From the NCBI GenBank assembly GCA_034440575.1, contig JAOTOL010001616.1, forward strand, positions 1,848,501-1,912,500: a stretch of 64,000 nt of DNA, given 5' to 3'. Below the pieces are notes generated by a model. The model searched no databases. It had not been told where the DNA came from and worked only from the letters and a program-made list of their open reading frames with translations. The position numbers were made by a program, and so were the translations under genes. Below, in pieces: positions 21,980-33,905 of the stretch. The DNA comes from Imbricaverruca yamaguchii. Its lineage: Eukaryota > Arthropoda > Thecostraca > Neoverrucidae. Every line of letters begins with the position of its first letter. The stretch's first letter is position 1.

Positions 21980-23390
21980 GGAGCAGGTCCCCGCCGGCTG
22001 CCACAGACTGTGCCGCTGAGGTGTCCAGCGGCCGCTGGCGGTGCGTCTAATGGAACGGCCGGCAGCGCGCGCCGGGAGAGGCGCGGCACGCCAAACACGC
22101 TCCAGGCGATACACGGCCAGCCGGCGGTGCGCTTAATGCAGCTGGGAGGGGTCATCGACCTTAAGCGTGGGTATCCCGGCAGTAGACGTCAGAATTGGAT
22201 GCTTTTTGCATATTTCAATTTTGGAACAGCCGTGATTGGAATACCCACGGGGTGAATGGGAGGAGCAAATACGGCATTCCCTGAGGATTTTCTAGGATAG
22301 CTTCCAACCGTTGGATATATTTTATCCATTCTTTTAATACCTTTTACAATTTAATAGCATAGTTATTCGATGTAATTTTTGTGTCGAATGGTCTGGGGTT
22401 GCCCACCTAAACGAGGTCAAAATTTAATCCCAGTGCCCAAAATGCATCGCTTTAGAGGTAATCATACAAGTTATATCATACATTATGTTTTCATGATAGG
22501 TTGAACAAGAATATATGAGTCCCGAAGGATTTGAAAAAGGTGAGGATAACAATAGCTTGGATGACCTTGGCGAATGATGTTAGGTTGCAATGAAAATGTG
22601 ACGATGTTTTTTCCGTTAAGAATTTCAAACTGATGTCAACACAAAAACAGAATTACATGATGCAGCACCATAAACGAGTTTCAGTTGTTATCATGTCACG
22701 TTATGAAACTATAACTATAAATGAGTATCGAACACCTTCTTACCTGCATGACGAAATTAAGAATTACAACATAAGCGCTGTGTGTTATTGTTTCTAGGCC
22801 AAGCATGACATTGCATGGTGCTCCTGGATCACTTTACGTGCAGTTCACCCGTGGAAAACTTTTCGAGATAATCTTGACACCGCAACATGGTCACCTGACG
22901 TGGCCTAGTGTATGCAGTGTTTATTTATTTATTTAGCTGCGCTTATTTATTGCGGATAATCACCAAGATGTAAGTGTACCAAATAGCAGGTGATGTCACC
23001 TCAATGGAAGGAAAATAAACAGCTCGCGTCGGTATAAACACATTGAGTTATAGCATGCAACTCACACGAGAAACCGACGGGCGACATGCAGCTGGCTAGT
23101 GGCCATCGTCTAATTCATGGCCAAGATGATCTTCGTTTGCAGTAACTTAATTTCCAGTGCAGTCTTTGGCACCGAATTTGAGTCCGGCGCGCTGTTTGCC
23201 GCATTTGTGTCCACTATCTAAAACGAATTGGGTTATGGAGTCCCTAAAAATGTCTGACGACTGATCCATTGTGACCACTTGCCCCAACCGCCTCTCACAT
23301 TGCAGTCTATGTTTCCTCCGCTGTCTCTTTCTACAGTGACGATGTGCGTTTTCATGAAGCTCTGTGCGACAAAACAGGGTAGGGTGTCTG
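21980..23390. other. No recognisable feature
   Basis: A GC-rich patch just after the CT tract, then AT-leaning DNA. A TTTATTTATTTATTTA stretch lies near 22921-22935. No gene recognised. Confidence 0.45.
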
Positions 23391-23391
23391 T

Positions 23392-23580
23392 CGCTCCAAT
23401 AGCTGAGTTGGTCAGAGCGCATGCCTGCACTGGTCTCCCCTATCCTGGCAGCACAAGGTTCGAGTCGCTTCGCGCGTTCGCATTTAGTCTCCGGTTGGGA
23501 AGGTCATTTGGCAGCCACCCCGATAAGGCCGAGGACGAGCTACCGGGTGGCCGTGTCGGTGCATTGATGGCATTTTAAAC
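23392..23580 (+). mobile_element. tRNA-derived SINE
   Basis: The head contains an A-box-like TAGCTGAGTTGGTCAGAGCG (as in Ile- or Ala-type tRNA heads) and a B-box GGTTCGAGTC about 40 bp downstream. The interval between the boxes is longer than in a normal class I tRNA. It cannot fold as a functional tRNA. The downstream body (TTCGCGCGTTCG and beyond) is related to the minus-strand copy at 62.5-62.7 kb. Boundaries are approximate; no target duplication was found. Confidence 0.65.
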
Positions 23581-23584
23581 CTTC

Positions 23585-24770
23585 GGTCAAAATTCTGACG
23601 TTGAACAGGAATTAATGGACCGGATGGTGGGCCCAGGGTCCCCGCAACAAGCTCTGCTTGGCAATAGGATCCTGGTGCAATGAATCACCCCAGCAAGAGC
23701 TCGGATTCAATATTTTTAAACGACCTTATCAAAATAGTCTTAGCAAGACACGCGTAGGACAGGTCGGGTCCACTCCGTATTTTGCCTGCGACGGCGAAGA
23801 ACGACACTGCAGCTCACTGAAGCTTTGCACAACATGCCATACATGAACCTATGACGATGATTTCTACTGAATATTCTTTTCATAATGTCATTTCCAACAT
23901 TATTCATTTTTTAAATGTCCCAAATATTAAGTCGACTCAATCGTGCACTGCATCAAAGTTGATGCAAAGCTATATTTATAGGTGTTGCCTAACTATCCCA
24001 ATAATTCTTTGTATTCCAAAACGTTGGGAAGTTGAACTAAATAAACATTTAATATTCTAAAGCTTAACGTTTGTTTCTACAAATGATATTTCGATGCGTC
24101 TTTTTCCTCTGATTCTAAAACACTTCTCGAGTGCTTTGTAATCAGAAGTTTCGAAGTTTTGAAAACGGTCTAAAAATGAACCCTGAAGACGAAAAGATAT
24201 GACGTCACACATGACGTCATTGGCGTCCGCATTGATGTCAATTCTAACGACAAAATTTTCGGGATTTTTTCGTCACGGGCTACCCGACAACATTATCTTA
24301 TATATCGGTGCCATAGTTCCTGAGATACTGGGGGCATAAATTAGTCCCCCATCCCACCGCCCGGTCGGATGAAGGACGACCTGGACAGGGGCGGACAAAC
24401 ACGGGAACAAGGAGAAGGTGCTGACATTTCAATGATTGTTTTCCGAGATGCAATGCGCGTGTTGTTAACGAAATCACACGTATCTCAACATGTACTTCAT
24501 AGAGATAAAGCTCGATTGCTTTCCCATTTCAGCCGCTGAATGACGATTGAACTAACTTATGCAACTGCCACGTCGCCTATACTGCTGTACAATAGACAGT
24601 CGGAACTTCGAGCGCCCGGATGTCATTCAAGACTGCTTTGAGCGGACGAAATGTCATTAAGTTGGTTCAGCTGGTTTGCGGAATGGTTTGCATATCGCGA
24701 GAAGACTCTGTATTGGGCCAAATACGCCCACCTTGCTCAGCAACATGTGATCCGCGGTAGTGAACCGCAA
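23585..24770. other. No recognisable feature
   Basis: AT-leaning unique DNA with short open frames lacking motifs. Confidence 0.45.
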
Positions 24771-24777
24771 CAACGCA

Positions 24778-24930
24778 GGAACTTGCGAAGTTTCCATCGA
24801 CCCAGTGTACATTGAACCGAAGTAGCACAGGACACATGTTGAGTTTCCATCGGCCCAGTGTACGTAGAACCGCAGCACAGGACACAGCACAGGACAAATG
24901 TGGAGTTTGAATCGATCCTTTGTACATGTC
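24778..24930. repeat. 54-61-bp tandem repeat, about 2.7 copies
   Basis: AGTTTCCATCGRCCCAGTGT at 24787 and 24841 and a diverged copy near 24902, interleaved with CACAGGACA words. Confidence 0.7.
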
Positions 24931-25249
24931 TCTGCAGGTGCAAGCTAAGCTAATAATTCATACTGCGATAGAGAAGAGACATAATGCTTGGCGCCAAGTT
25001 CGTGCTTGTGAGTCTTAAACCACCGTGGACGCCAGACTTCGGCCGTATTTTACCTGTCCGCCCGGCCCATGCTGACTTGCGTCGGCCAAATGTGCCACTG
25101 CAGCCCCATCGATCTTCGAGACGATTCGGTCGGTCCGACCAGACCCGCCATTGTGGCCGGTCCCGATTATACACCGCCGGCTGTATCTCACTAAACCTGA
25201 CCGAGAGTGCAGCTGAAGCGTGAAATCAAGCGGAGGGCAGGCTCGGAAC

Positions 25250-25400
25250 GCGCTCACCCGTGTCGGAGGGTGGCCCGGGGCCAGCTGACTGCGGGCTCAG
25301 AGCCCTCTAGCCCGTGTCGGAGGGCGACCCGGGTCCAGCTGACTCTCGTGACCCCCCGACAGCGGGCTCAGAGCCCTCTAGCCCGTGACGGGGGACGGCC
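25250..25400. repeat. ~50-70-bp imperfect tandem repeat
   Basis: Three copies built from CCCGTGTCGGAGGG, CCAGCTGACT and GCGGGCTCAGAGCCCTCTAG, with unequal spacing. GGGCTCAGAGCCC is itself a palindrome. Confidence 0.7.
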
Positions 25401-25404
25401 AATA

Positions 25405-26035
25405 GCAGGGCACGCTCAGAGTCTAAGTACTCTCACGGTTCAGCCGATTCTGATGACGCCCCAGAGCGAGACGCAAATAACGAACGCTTTGAGAGCACCC
25501 GCAATTGCGTGTGGATTTGCAAAGCAAATCACGAGACCAGCAAATCATCAGACCATTTGTCCCTTTGTCCATTTGTCATCAGACCAATGTGCCTTAAAGA
25601 AGACAAATTGTTCCTGCCAAAACTGGCTCCGGGCCTTACGAAATCCATGTTGGGGAATTGATTGAAGTGATGGGCTTCTAGTATATATACAGCATACAGA
25701 GTTGTGCAGGACACACAAGAAGGCCAGCCCGGGGGCAATGGCACGTGCTGAGATGGTCGGAAATTGGTCCCCCGTCCGGCGAGGAGCGTGACTGCACCAC
25801 CCATCCCGCTCCGGCATAGCGTGTGTTAACTGGCACGCCCCGGGGTATAAACGCATGTGCTGCATACCAACCCAGTCGGACAGTGAAAACGAGATAGAGG
25901 GGGGGGGGATGGTAACAAAGATGAGAGGACGGGGACGCGTAAGATCTGGATTATGTCACGACGACTGTACAGGAGAAGGGGTTAGGTGGCCGAGGTTTGA
26001 GGGGGCAGTTCAAAACTATGTCGGGACGACTGTAT
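25405..26035. other. No recognisable feature
   Basis: Unique-looking DNA with a run of nine G near 25900. Nothing coding recognised. Confidence 0.4.
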
Positions 26036-26040
26036 ATGGG

Positions 26041-26885
26041 ATGACTGAGGGGGCAGGGTGAGGTCAGGTGAGGTCAGGACGGCAGCAGGGAGAGGGCTGG
26101 GGAGTGACTGAGGGGCAAGGGTGAGGTCAGAACCCTGTCAGGACGACAGCAGGAAGATAGTGGGGAGAGTGACTGAGTGGACAGGGTAAAACCGGGATCA
26201 TACCAGGACGACAGCAGGGAGAGGTCAGGTGAGGTCAGGACGACAGCAGGAAGAGGGCGGGGCAGTGACTGATGGGGCAGGGTGAGGTCAGGAACATGTC
26301 AGGACGACAGCAGGGAGAGAGCTGGGGCAGTGACTGAGGGGCAGGGTGAGGTCAGGACCATGTCAGGACGATAGCAGGGAGAGGGCTGGGGCAGTGACTG
26401 AGGGGCAGGGTGAGGTCAGGTGAGGTCAGGACGGCAGCAGGGAGAGGGGTGGGGACTGAGGGGCAGGGTGAGGTCAGGACCATATCAGGACGACAGCAGG
26501 GAGAGGGCTGGGGCAGTGACTGAGGGGGCAGGGTGAGGTCAGGACCATGTCAGGACGACAGCAGGGAGAGGGCTGGGGCAGTGACTGAGGGGGCAGGGTG
26601 AGGTCAGGACCATGTCAGGACGACAGCAGGGAGAGGGCGGGGGAGTGACTGAGGGGGCAGGGTGAGGTCAGGACCATGTCAGGACGACAGCAGGGAGAGG
26701 GCGGGGAGGGACTGAGGGGGCAGGGTGAGGTCAGGACCATGTCAGGACGACAGCAGGGAGAGGGCGGGGGAGTGACTGAGGGGGCAGGGTGAGGTCGGGA
26801 CCATGTCAGGATGACAGCAGGAAGAGGGTTGGGGCAGTGACTGAGGGGGCATGGTGAGGTCGGGACCATGTCAGGACGGTCGCTA
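26041..26885. repeat. ~64-bp minisatellite, about 13 copies
   Basis: Unit GTGACTGAGGGGGCAGGGTG, AGGTCAGGACCATGTCAGGA, CGACAGCAGGGAGAGGGCTG, GGGCA, 64-65 bp in the right part of the array. Left copies are more diverged and some contain an extra GTGAGGTCAG. The strand is strongly purine-rich (G). Confidence 0.9.
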
Positions 26886-27125
26886 ATGGTCGTGTGCGTC
26901 GATATCTCCGTGTCGACGACACTAATGGTGCGCGTGCTGATCACTACCGATTGGGGTTTATCAGTGATGGTGTGTGACCAGGGGCAGACCGGCTAGTCGC
27001 TGATTCCGTCCCACGTGAGGATGCCGAGCTGCAATTATGGATCGCCTGCCGCCGGTGCCGAGGACGCATTAGGAACACATCATTAGGAATGGATCTTGTC
27101 GAATTATGTGCATGGTACGTACGAT

Positions 27126-27397
27126 GAACACGGCACCAGCCAACATGGCACCAGCCAACATGGCACCAGCCAACATGGCACCAGCCAACACGGCACCTGC
27201 CAACATGGCACCAGCCAACACGGCACCAGCCAACACGGCACCAGCCAACATGGCACCAGCCAACATGGCACCAGCCAACACGGCACCAGCCAACATGGCA
27301 CCAGCCAACACGGCACCAGCCAACATGGCACCAGCCAACACGGCACCAGCCAACACGGCACCAGCCAACACGGCACCAGCCAACATGGCATCGTCCA
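27126..27397. repeat. 15-bp minisatellite, 18 copies
   Basis: (AACAYGGCACCAGCC)n; copies differ almost only by C/T at one site. Since 15 is divisible by three, four frames remain open (for example TSQHG, NMAPA and LVPCW pentapeptide repeats). No flanking domain or signal peptide is present, so I do not call a protein. Confidence 0.93.
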
Positions 27398-27720
27398 ACG
27401 CGAACATGTTTAGCATTTTTTATTGAGAGCGCATGCATATATAGTAACTAGATGCTATTGGGTTAATGCTACCTACCAACTACTTGGATCTACAAGTCCA
27501 CTTTCCAATGTCGATTTCCGACAATTGCACAACTTCTGAAGAACTGTGGATACATGCTTGCATATTTGCATCTCATGAAATAGTATTACACACACCCATG
27601 TTGTTATGGTGCGAAATGGTCTTGATCAGCTCCTGCCTTACCGTCAAAGTGTGACATTAAATGGGCAAGAAATACATTCTTGTTCATCTCGCAAGGTGGG
27701 TGTAGTTATCGAGTCATTAG

Positions 27721-27758
27721 ATATTGCAGTAATGGCAACATTGCTATTACTGCAATAT
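27721..27758. repeat. 17-bp hairpin (one mismatch, 4-nt loop)
   Basis: ATATTGCAGTAATGGCA pairs with TGCTATTACTGCAATAT across loop ACAT; 16 of 17 pairs are Watson-Crick. Confidence 0.8.
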
Positions 27759-27798
27759 TTTATAACTTGCTCACTCAAATTATTCCCCTGGGCTTGGC

Positions 27799-27843
27799 CT
27801 TTGGCTAGGGAAGGTTGTGTGCACCAACCTCCCCTAGCCAAAG
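27799..27843. repeat. 19-bp hairpin (one mismatch, 7-nt loop)
   Basis: CTTTGGCTAGGGAAGGTTG (27799-27817) pairs with CAACCTCCCCTAGCCAAAG (27825-27843). In a minus-strand transcript the mismatch would be a G-U pair. Outside the stem, CTTGG and CCAAG can extend it. It lies 40 bp from the previous hairpin. Confidence 0.8.
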
Positions 27844-28099
27844 CACACCAAGGCTGGGAAGGTTGTTTCTCAAGCAGACCAATGCTGCGCTAATGGTTTG
27901 ACTCACACCAATGTGGTATTACTTTCTGAATGGACACTAACTAGCTGATTTCCCTGTGCTCATTTGGGTGGGTATTTAAGCAAATATATCGTTGAGTAAA
28001 CAACATTTGCTGAGACGATTTGCAAACTTCTACCTCCATCCAGAATATCAAGCAGTGCATACACACTGCTTATGCGTTGATCGTGTTGAGGCCAACATC

Positions 28100-28440
28100 G
28101 TGATCTGCACGACAGGCAACTATCACCATTGCTACAACACTACATTACTACAGTACTGTAACATCACCACAGCACTATAACACAACATCACTTCAACACC
28201 ATCACCATCGCTACAACACTGCATTACTAAACAATCACTACAACATCACTACAATATCACTACAACGTCACTCCAGCATTACTACATTATCACTAGAGCA
28301 TCACTACAACATGGTCACAGAACTACAACATCACTAAGCATTGCAGCATCACCACACCACCACAGAATCACTACAACACTACAACATCAATGCAACACTA
28401 CAACATCGTCACAACACTACAGCATCACCACAACAGCCGC
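28100..28440. repeat. Degenerate CA-rich ~11-14-bp repeat tract
   Basis: Many imperfect copies of (ATC)ACTACAAC/ACATCACTACA make a C+A-rich plus strand. No fixed period is maintained. Confidence 0.65.
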
Positions 28441-28871
28441 CCAATACCACCGACCTCTCGGCAGTAGGATCCCAGCGGCACCAGTTTGCCAGAACCTATT
28501 TCTGATCAAATGATGCTCCTCACAGGTCGGAATTATGGAATCTGGAATCAGGTAGGAAATGGGCGGAGCGAAATTGAGGACAGTAGGTCATCGGTGTGAG
28601 ATAAGGGACAGTAGGACAGGTAGACGACGGCACATCCCACGCTTATAAATGGGGAATTGTGAAAGTAACCAATGTGCACGAAACTGGATCCTGTATCTTC
28701 CTTCGAGAATGTGATGCTGATGAGACTGGTTAAGGTGACCAAGTGGAATAGATGGCTTCTTTTTATAACTCAATAACTGGTTTTGGTGGGCGTACTCTAG
28801 TCTTTTTGTCTCGTCTCATTGCACTTTCCCTTTATAGGCCTAAATCGGATGAACACGCGTGCGGTTCTTAA

Positions 28872-29385
28872 AGTCATAAAGTCATAAAGTGTGTAGACTT
28901 AATAAGACCCACAAGGGCCCATCCAGACAAGTCTGTAAATGGAAGACACTGTAAACCCGGTGAAAAGACCAACCCCAAACATCACCACATCCTGAATAAA
29001 CCATCCACCAACATCCCATACATCTATGACTGCTAACTTTAAATGACTTGACTATCAATATATAGGTACCCTAGCTATCCAGCTTTATTCCCTCGATCTC
29101 TCTTATTGCATGTGGATTGAGTGCCTTGCCAATAATTTTCATGCTGCATCCATGCCTGCTTAAAGGGGTATGTGCCGTGCACACCTATTTAGCATAAATC
29201 TCACCCAATCCATTACGACTTAGAACTCAAAAACAAGATTTTCCTCTCCAAAAAAATGTACCCATCCTACTTTTAAATACATTCAATGAGGAACTCCCCA
29301 CAACATCAACAGGCAGCGTATTCCACTGATCAACAACCCTTTGACTGAAGACCTGTTGTCGCTTAACCCGTCCCGTCTCGGGGGG
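28872..29385 (-). mobile_element. CR1-like LINE 3' fragment
   Basis: Minus-strand translation from about 29385 reads VFSQRVVDQWNTLPVDVV, then SSSLNVFKSRMGTFF. This is the conserved C-terminal end of CR1/L2-type reverse transcriptases (consensus F-SQRVV--WN-LP--VV---S-N-FK). A 3' region follows and ends in GGGCCCTTGTGG and (TTATGACT)n-like 8-bp repeats at 28872-28892. The copies at 35.8 and 59.7 kb share GCCC/GGGCCC-TTGTGG and 8-bp terminal repeats. It is 5'-truncated and decayed. Confidence 0.72.
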
Positions 29386-29389
29386 GGGT

Positions 29390-29850
29390 CTTGAACCGCC
29401 GCCTCAGATTTTTCGCGGATAGTGGACGAACGGCGCGCGGTAGCGCGTCCAAATTTGGCATACCTTTTCCCACATGAATTTGGGATGCTGTTTGGGGTCA
29501 GGTAATCTATTTTGAAGCCAGGTAATCTATGGTCAACGAGTTAGTCAAGGTCAAGTGAAATCACCTCCAAAAAAGTTCAACCAGTCGTCACAATTTAACG
29601 GATACAGATGTTTTAATGAAACTTTCAGCGTTTGCTTTTCTTTAAGGATGCAATAAAACGAATGAGTGGAATTTTTCGTTTTTTTTCGTCTTTGTCAATA
29701 TAAATTTTGCGTATTTGCCAAATTGCAGATCAAATAGAGGATTCTGGTAGGCATTTTTTCTAAAGTATTTTTTTTTAAAGTAAGCATTTTTTATTGGAGC
29801 AAGTTGACTTCCAACAATGTTTCTCGGTCTGTTCCATCGATTCGAAAAGG
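29390..29850. other. No recognisable feature between LINE pieces
   Basis: Contains GGGGGGGG at 29381-29389, two copies of AGGTAATCTATKTT-like sequence, and AT-rich DNA. It may be the decayed middle of one LINE whose two ends flank it, but I could not align it to the thumb domain. Confidence 0.35.
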
Positions 29851-29854
29851 AAAA

Positions 29855-30135
29855 TTAAAGAAAGCTTGAATACTCAAAATTTTGAAATAAAAACAACTTT
29901 TTGGGGGCAAACAAAATAATAGCACTGGTCGATTTCGTTGTACTTTTCTCATTCCATCTGTAATTGATCATCCGACTTTTTATGTACTCCAAGTCTAATT
30001 TAATATTACTAGACGGCTCACTGCTGTTTGCCACCTCTACCAACTTGATGTCATCAGCAAATTTGAACACTTTATTCCTCAGCTTTACCTCAATGTTATT
30101 GACGTAGATAATAAAGAGAAGTGGCCGTCGAACAG
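29855..30135 (-). pseudogene. Reverse transcriptase fragment (LINE, palm domain)
   Basis: Minus-strand frame reads LFIIYVNNIEVKLRNKVFK, then FADDIKLVE. This matches the reverse transcriptase block P-LLFIIYVNDI ... FADDTKL, in which FADD carries two catalytic aspartates. Upstream, a QG at about 30125 belongs to the GVPQGSVLGP block but is in another frame, so a frameshift lies near 30115. Downstream the frame continues SNIKLDLEYIKSRMINYRWN, comparable to the Q-DLD-I--W---W region, with W lost. It may be the 5' continuation of the LINE fragment at 28.9-29.4 kb, since order and strand agree. Confidence 0.72.
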
Positions 30136-30139
30136 AGTC

Positions 30140-31050
30140 CTTGGCCCCTTATTAGGACTTTGTACTTCATGACGTGAATTCTCGAATTTCGCAAATAAGA
30201 ATTTGTCAAGTAGACGACGGCGCCCCCAAAGGTGGTAACACCCAATGGCGGCGGCACAAGTTTAGAGTTATTCCCAATCAACAGTTGTCAGACAACGCAA
30301 AGGGTGAAGGTTGTGTTGGGTTGGGTCGAGTATGTCGCTCATGTTGTAAAAGGTCACCTATTAGTTGGGAAGATAACGTCTCTCGCTTTTGTTTGCAATT
30401 ATTGGAGGCATATCTCTTTGGCTACTCGGTAGGCTGCTTAATTCCTCACCAACCTGGCTTTGCACGTCCGGCAATACATTCAAACGACTGCAACCGCTAA
30501 CGTCCGAAATTGAGCTGATCAAAAGGCTCTTCATAGGCTAATTCCTTCGCAGTAACCTTGGACAAGGTGATCATTCCCGGAGTTGGGTGATTCACCCATC
30601 GCCTTGTACTGCTCAGACGTGCAAACCTAGATTACAATCCCTTGAGAGGCGTTCGAGCCGGATGCAATTCAATGTGACAGCATTCTCGGCATCAGCATTT
30701 CCTAACAGAGGTTTCCCAGGTATCGAATCCATAGAGGCAGTTCTTGCAGCACGTTTTTACCAGGCATGCGATTACGCTGAGGAACATGGCTGCGCAATGT
30801 ACAAATTAACACGTGCGGGAAAAGCCTTGACGTTTCTTCATTTATAGCTATCCGAAGTTTCATCAGCATGAGCCATCGGCAGCGCACTGACATATGAATC
30901 ACATGGCATTCACATCAAAGTGCAAGTCATTCTGTTAGCATTGGTTATAAAACAGACATCACTTTTGGAAGCGCAATGGAGAGCTTACCGTGTGGCGTTA
31001 GAAGATGACATTCACACACGTCTAAACATCTGAATGTTACTCACTCGGTC
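30140..31050. other. No recognisable feature
   Basis: Unique-looking sequence. TAGACGACGGC occurs at about 30210 and again at 28621, which may mark an unrecognised dispersed repeat. Confidence 0.4.
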
Positions 31051-31057
31051 ACGCGCA

Positions 31058-31088
31058 TGCCCTTGACCTTGACCTTGACCTTGACTTG
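31058..31088. repeat. (CTTGAC)n short tandem repeat
   Basis: About five copies of the hexamer CTTGAC. The following 770 bp to 31860 contain no recognised feature. Confidence 0.8.
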
Positions 31089-31860
31089 ACGTATGCCAGT
31101 AAACCAGACATTGTGTTTTGATTGATTACTCGGATTTGAGGGTGCGCCGACTACGAGGTCACTGAGCGCCCATCCAGACATTGTGTGCAGGAACCTATAT
31201 TCAGCTCAACGGATTCTTGTTCGACAGCGACACAAAAAGAATGCATAGGAAAACGAGCAGCACAACCAGTTCGTGTGTTCCATCCACGTAATCGCGTCGG
31301 TTCAGCTCGGCTGCACAACTGAAGGCGTGCAGTGCGCGTCACCATGACGTCACCATGCCGCTGCTCGAGCGTCGCCGACATCTCCGACGCGCCCATCGCT
31401 GGACTGAGCCGTGTTCTGCTCGTGTCAGTTTCCCCTTCGATCAATCGTGCCATCTGGCCGCCTTACGCTGTTCGCACGACCTGCCCGTCCGATCGATTCG
31501 GTGTTGGGCAGAACAGCGGCGATGTCTGGTGACGCAGATGTGCCACCAGCGATGGTCTACTGTTGTGAAGCAAGCTATCGTGCAGATGACGAACAGCCGT
31601 CAGTTAGACTTCAGTCCGGGGGCACACGCCAGCACAAAATGCTCCGTCTCCAATAAACCCAGTCGTACGGAAGACAGCAAGCGTAATTAATGTTGCACGC
31701 GGAGCTTATCAAAGGAATGCCTGTGTCCATCATTAATCGTATTTCGTGATATCCTGGTGGTGATCATGACTATACGCGCAATGCTTGTAACTCGCCACGC
31801 AGTATCCAATCCATACATGCATGCATACATGCATACACAGACACACACGTATATATATGC

Positions 31861-31863
<3 letters not shown>

Positions 31864-31926
<63 letters not shown>
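31864..31926. repeat. (TA)n microsatellite
   Basis: About 31 perfect TA units, preceded by ATGCATACATGCATACA words. Confidence 0.95.
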
Positions 31927-31928
<2 letters not shown>

Positions 31929-32039
31929 GGACCTTTCAGAATTACAAGTCAACCACCCACTTCATGTTGGTTACTACCACCCCTGACTTGCAGTGCATTC
32001 ACTGCAGGGGCCCTGCAATCGCCTCGCCTATGGAGGCCC

Positions 32040-32695
32040 ATGTGGGGCCGCCTGCCGCCGCCAGGTGAACGTCCCCAGGCTCTCGGCGGACAGCACATGA
32101 ACTGCCGCCGACGACAGCGCAGCGCGGCATTGTCCTGCCCACACGCGTCGCTTGTCAGCCGACGCCGCCGCGGCCACCATTGTCCCCGCAGATTTGCGTC
32201 GGCTTCTGCGCCGCATTCTCCGCCGGGCGATGTCGTTCGGTGTGAGATAGCGACTATCCGGCAGGCTTTCGCCGCACCGACAGAAGGGCGACGCCAACGC
32301 GCGCCGTCGCCACAGAACAGACGAGGATACTCGCCCCGTCCTGTCACGTGGAAGTTTCCTGGGCGCACTGTTTTTTCATCTTCTCGGTGCATTTCCGCGC
32401 GCGGAAAACAGCCGGCCCGAAACGGGCGCGCATTGTTCGACGCCCGGGGGGGAAAGTTCCTCGAGCAGTTCAGCCCCATGCGACCCCTTTGATCTGGTAT
32501 TCTAATCGGGCGTCCAGCGGCCATTGTCCGACGTCCTTTGACATGCAGAACGCGTCGCCGCCGGACCGACCTGGCGCGCTCGGCCGTTGTGAACGCGATT
32601 GGCGCCGACGGCTCGGCCGAACGACGGATCTGTTAGTGAGCGTCGCCGCCGGCGCCGGCTTAGCGTGCGCCGTGAATACCGGCCGTCTGAGAGCG
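32040..32695. other. CpG-rich island-like patch
   Basis: GC-rich, CpG-dense DNA directly before the 32-bp array, with frames open on both strands. A conventional gene is not recognisable. Confidence 0.4.
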
Positions 32696-32696
32696 C

Positions 32697-33306
32697 CGGC
32701 GGGCCGCGCGGCGGGAGCTGAAGCTGGCCGGCGGGAGCTGAAGGTGGCCGGCGGGCCGCGCGGCGGGAGCTGAAGGTGGCCGGCGGGCCGCGCGGCGGGA
32801 GCTGAAGGTGGCCGGCGGGCCGCGCGGCGGGAGCTGGGGGCGGGGCCGGGGGAGCTGAAGTGGCGGGCCGCGCGGCGGGAGCTGAAGGTGGCCGGTGGGC
32901 CGCGCGGCGGGAGCTGAAGGTGGCCGGCGGCGGGCGCCGCGCGGCGGGAGCTGAAGGTGGCCGGCGGGCCGCGCGGCGGCGGGAGCTGAAGGTGGCCGGC
33001 GGGCCGCGCGGCGGGAGCTGAAGGTGGCCGGCGGGGCGCGGCGGAGCTGAAGGTGGCCGGGCGCGCGGCGGGAGCTGAAGGTGGCCGGCGGGCCGCGCGG
33101 CGGGAGCTGAAGGTGGCCGGCGGGCCGCGCGGCGGGAGCTGAAGGTGGCCGGCGGGCCGCGCGGCGGGAGCTGAAGGTGGCCGGCGGGCCGCGCGGCGGG
33201 AGCTGAAGGTGGCCGCGCGGCGGGAGCTGAAGGTGGCCGGCGGGCCGCGCGGCGGGAGCTGAAGGTGGCCGGCGGGCCGCGCGGCGGGAGCTGAAGGTGG
33301 CCGCAG
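32697..33306. repeat. 32-bp GC-rich minisatellite, about 19 copies
   Basis: Unit GCCGGCGGGCCGCGCGGCGG followed by GAGCTGAAGGTG. Several copies have internal deletions of 4-10 bp. Minus-strand frames of 300 and 294 residues (LQLPPRGPPATFSSRRAARR-like) run across it. The period is not a multiple of three, so the peptide has a 32-residue superperiod cycling three frames, typical of an array artefact. Confidence 0.93.
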
Positions 33307-33573
33307 GGCCGGCGACTCGTCGCCAGTGTCGCAGCGGTCGGACCTGCTCGGCAGACCGCCCAGGTGTCGGAGACGTCGGCCGTCGGACAGGTGCCGCGCG
33401 CCACAGACGCGGGGCTTGAATAGCGACGGTCGGGAAGACGCGGTGTTGTCGCGGCGTCGATTCCTCGCTCCCCGTCCCTCGGCCCCTACGGCGTGGCCCG
33501 TAATCTCGAAATGGTCGCCGCCGGCTAATTAATCCACACGCCAAACAGGCGAGCCGACCACGTTACATTCGTG

Positions 33574-33905
33574 TAGACAGACAGACGGACAGACAGACAG
33601 ACAGACATACAAACAGACAGGCAGACGGAGAGAGGAATAGAAGGAGAGGTACATATAAAGGTTCAAAGGGAGAAATAGAGGGACAGATGGGGACAGAAAG
33701 AGAGAGAGAGAAGTAGAGAGATAGAGAGAGAAATAGAGAGAGAGATAGAGACAGAGATAGAGAGATAGAGACACAGATAGAGAGATAGAGACAGAGATAG
33801 AGAGATAGAGAGATAGAGACAGAGATAGAGACAGAGATAGAGAGATAGAGAGATAGAGGGATAGAGAGTTAGAGATAGAGAGAGAGAGAGAAAGAGAGAG
33901 AAGGA
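33574..33905. repeat. (GACA)n / (GAGATA)n simple-repeat tract
   Basis: (ACAG)n to about 33625, then 250 bp of GAGATAGAGA/GACAGAGATA words. GATA/GACA-type repeats are known as Bkm-like satellites in many animals. The strand is nearly all purine. Confidence 0.9.

Noticed and set aside
27069..27438. Pentapeptide-repeat-like proteins (NMAPA, TSQHG, LVPCW)
   Set aside because: 15-bp array open in several frames on both strands; does not match the A(D/N)LXX pentapeptide family and has no leader.
32502..33544. 300- and 294-residue minus-strand frames, Arg/Pro/Ala-rich
   Set aside because: GC-rich 32-bp array has almost no stop codons in any frame; two overlapping frames of equal quality cannot both be genes.
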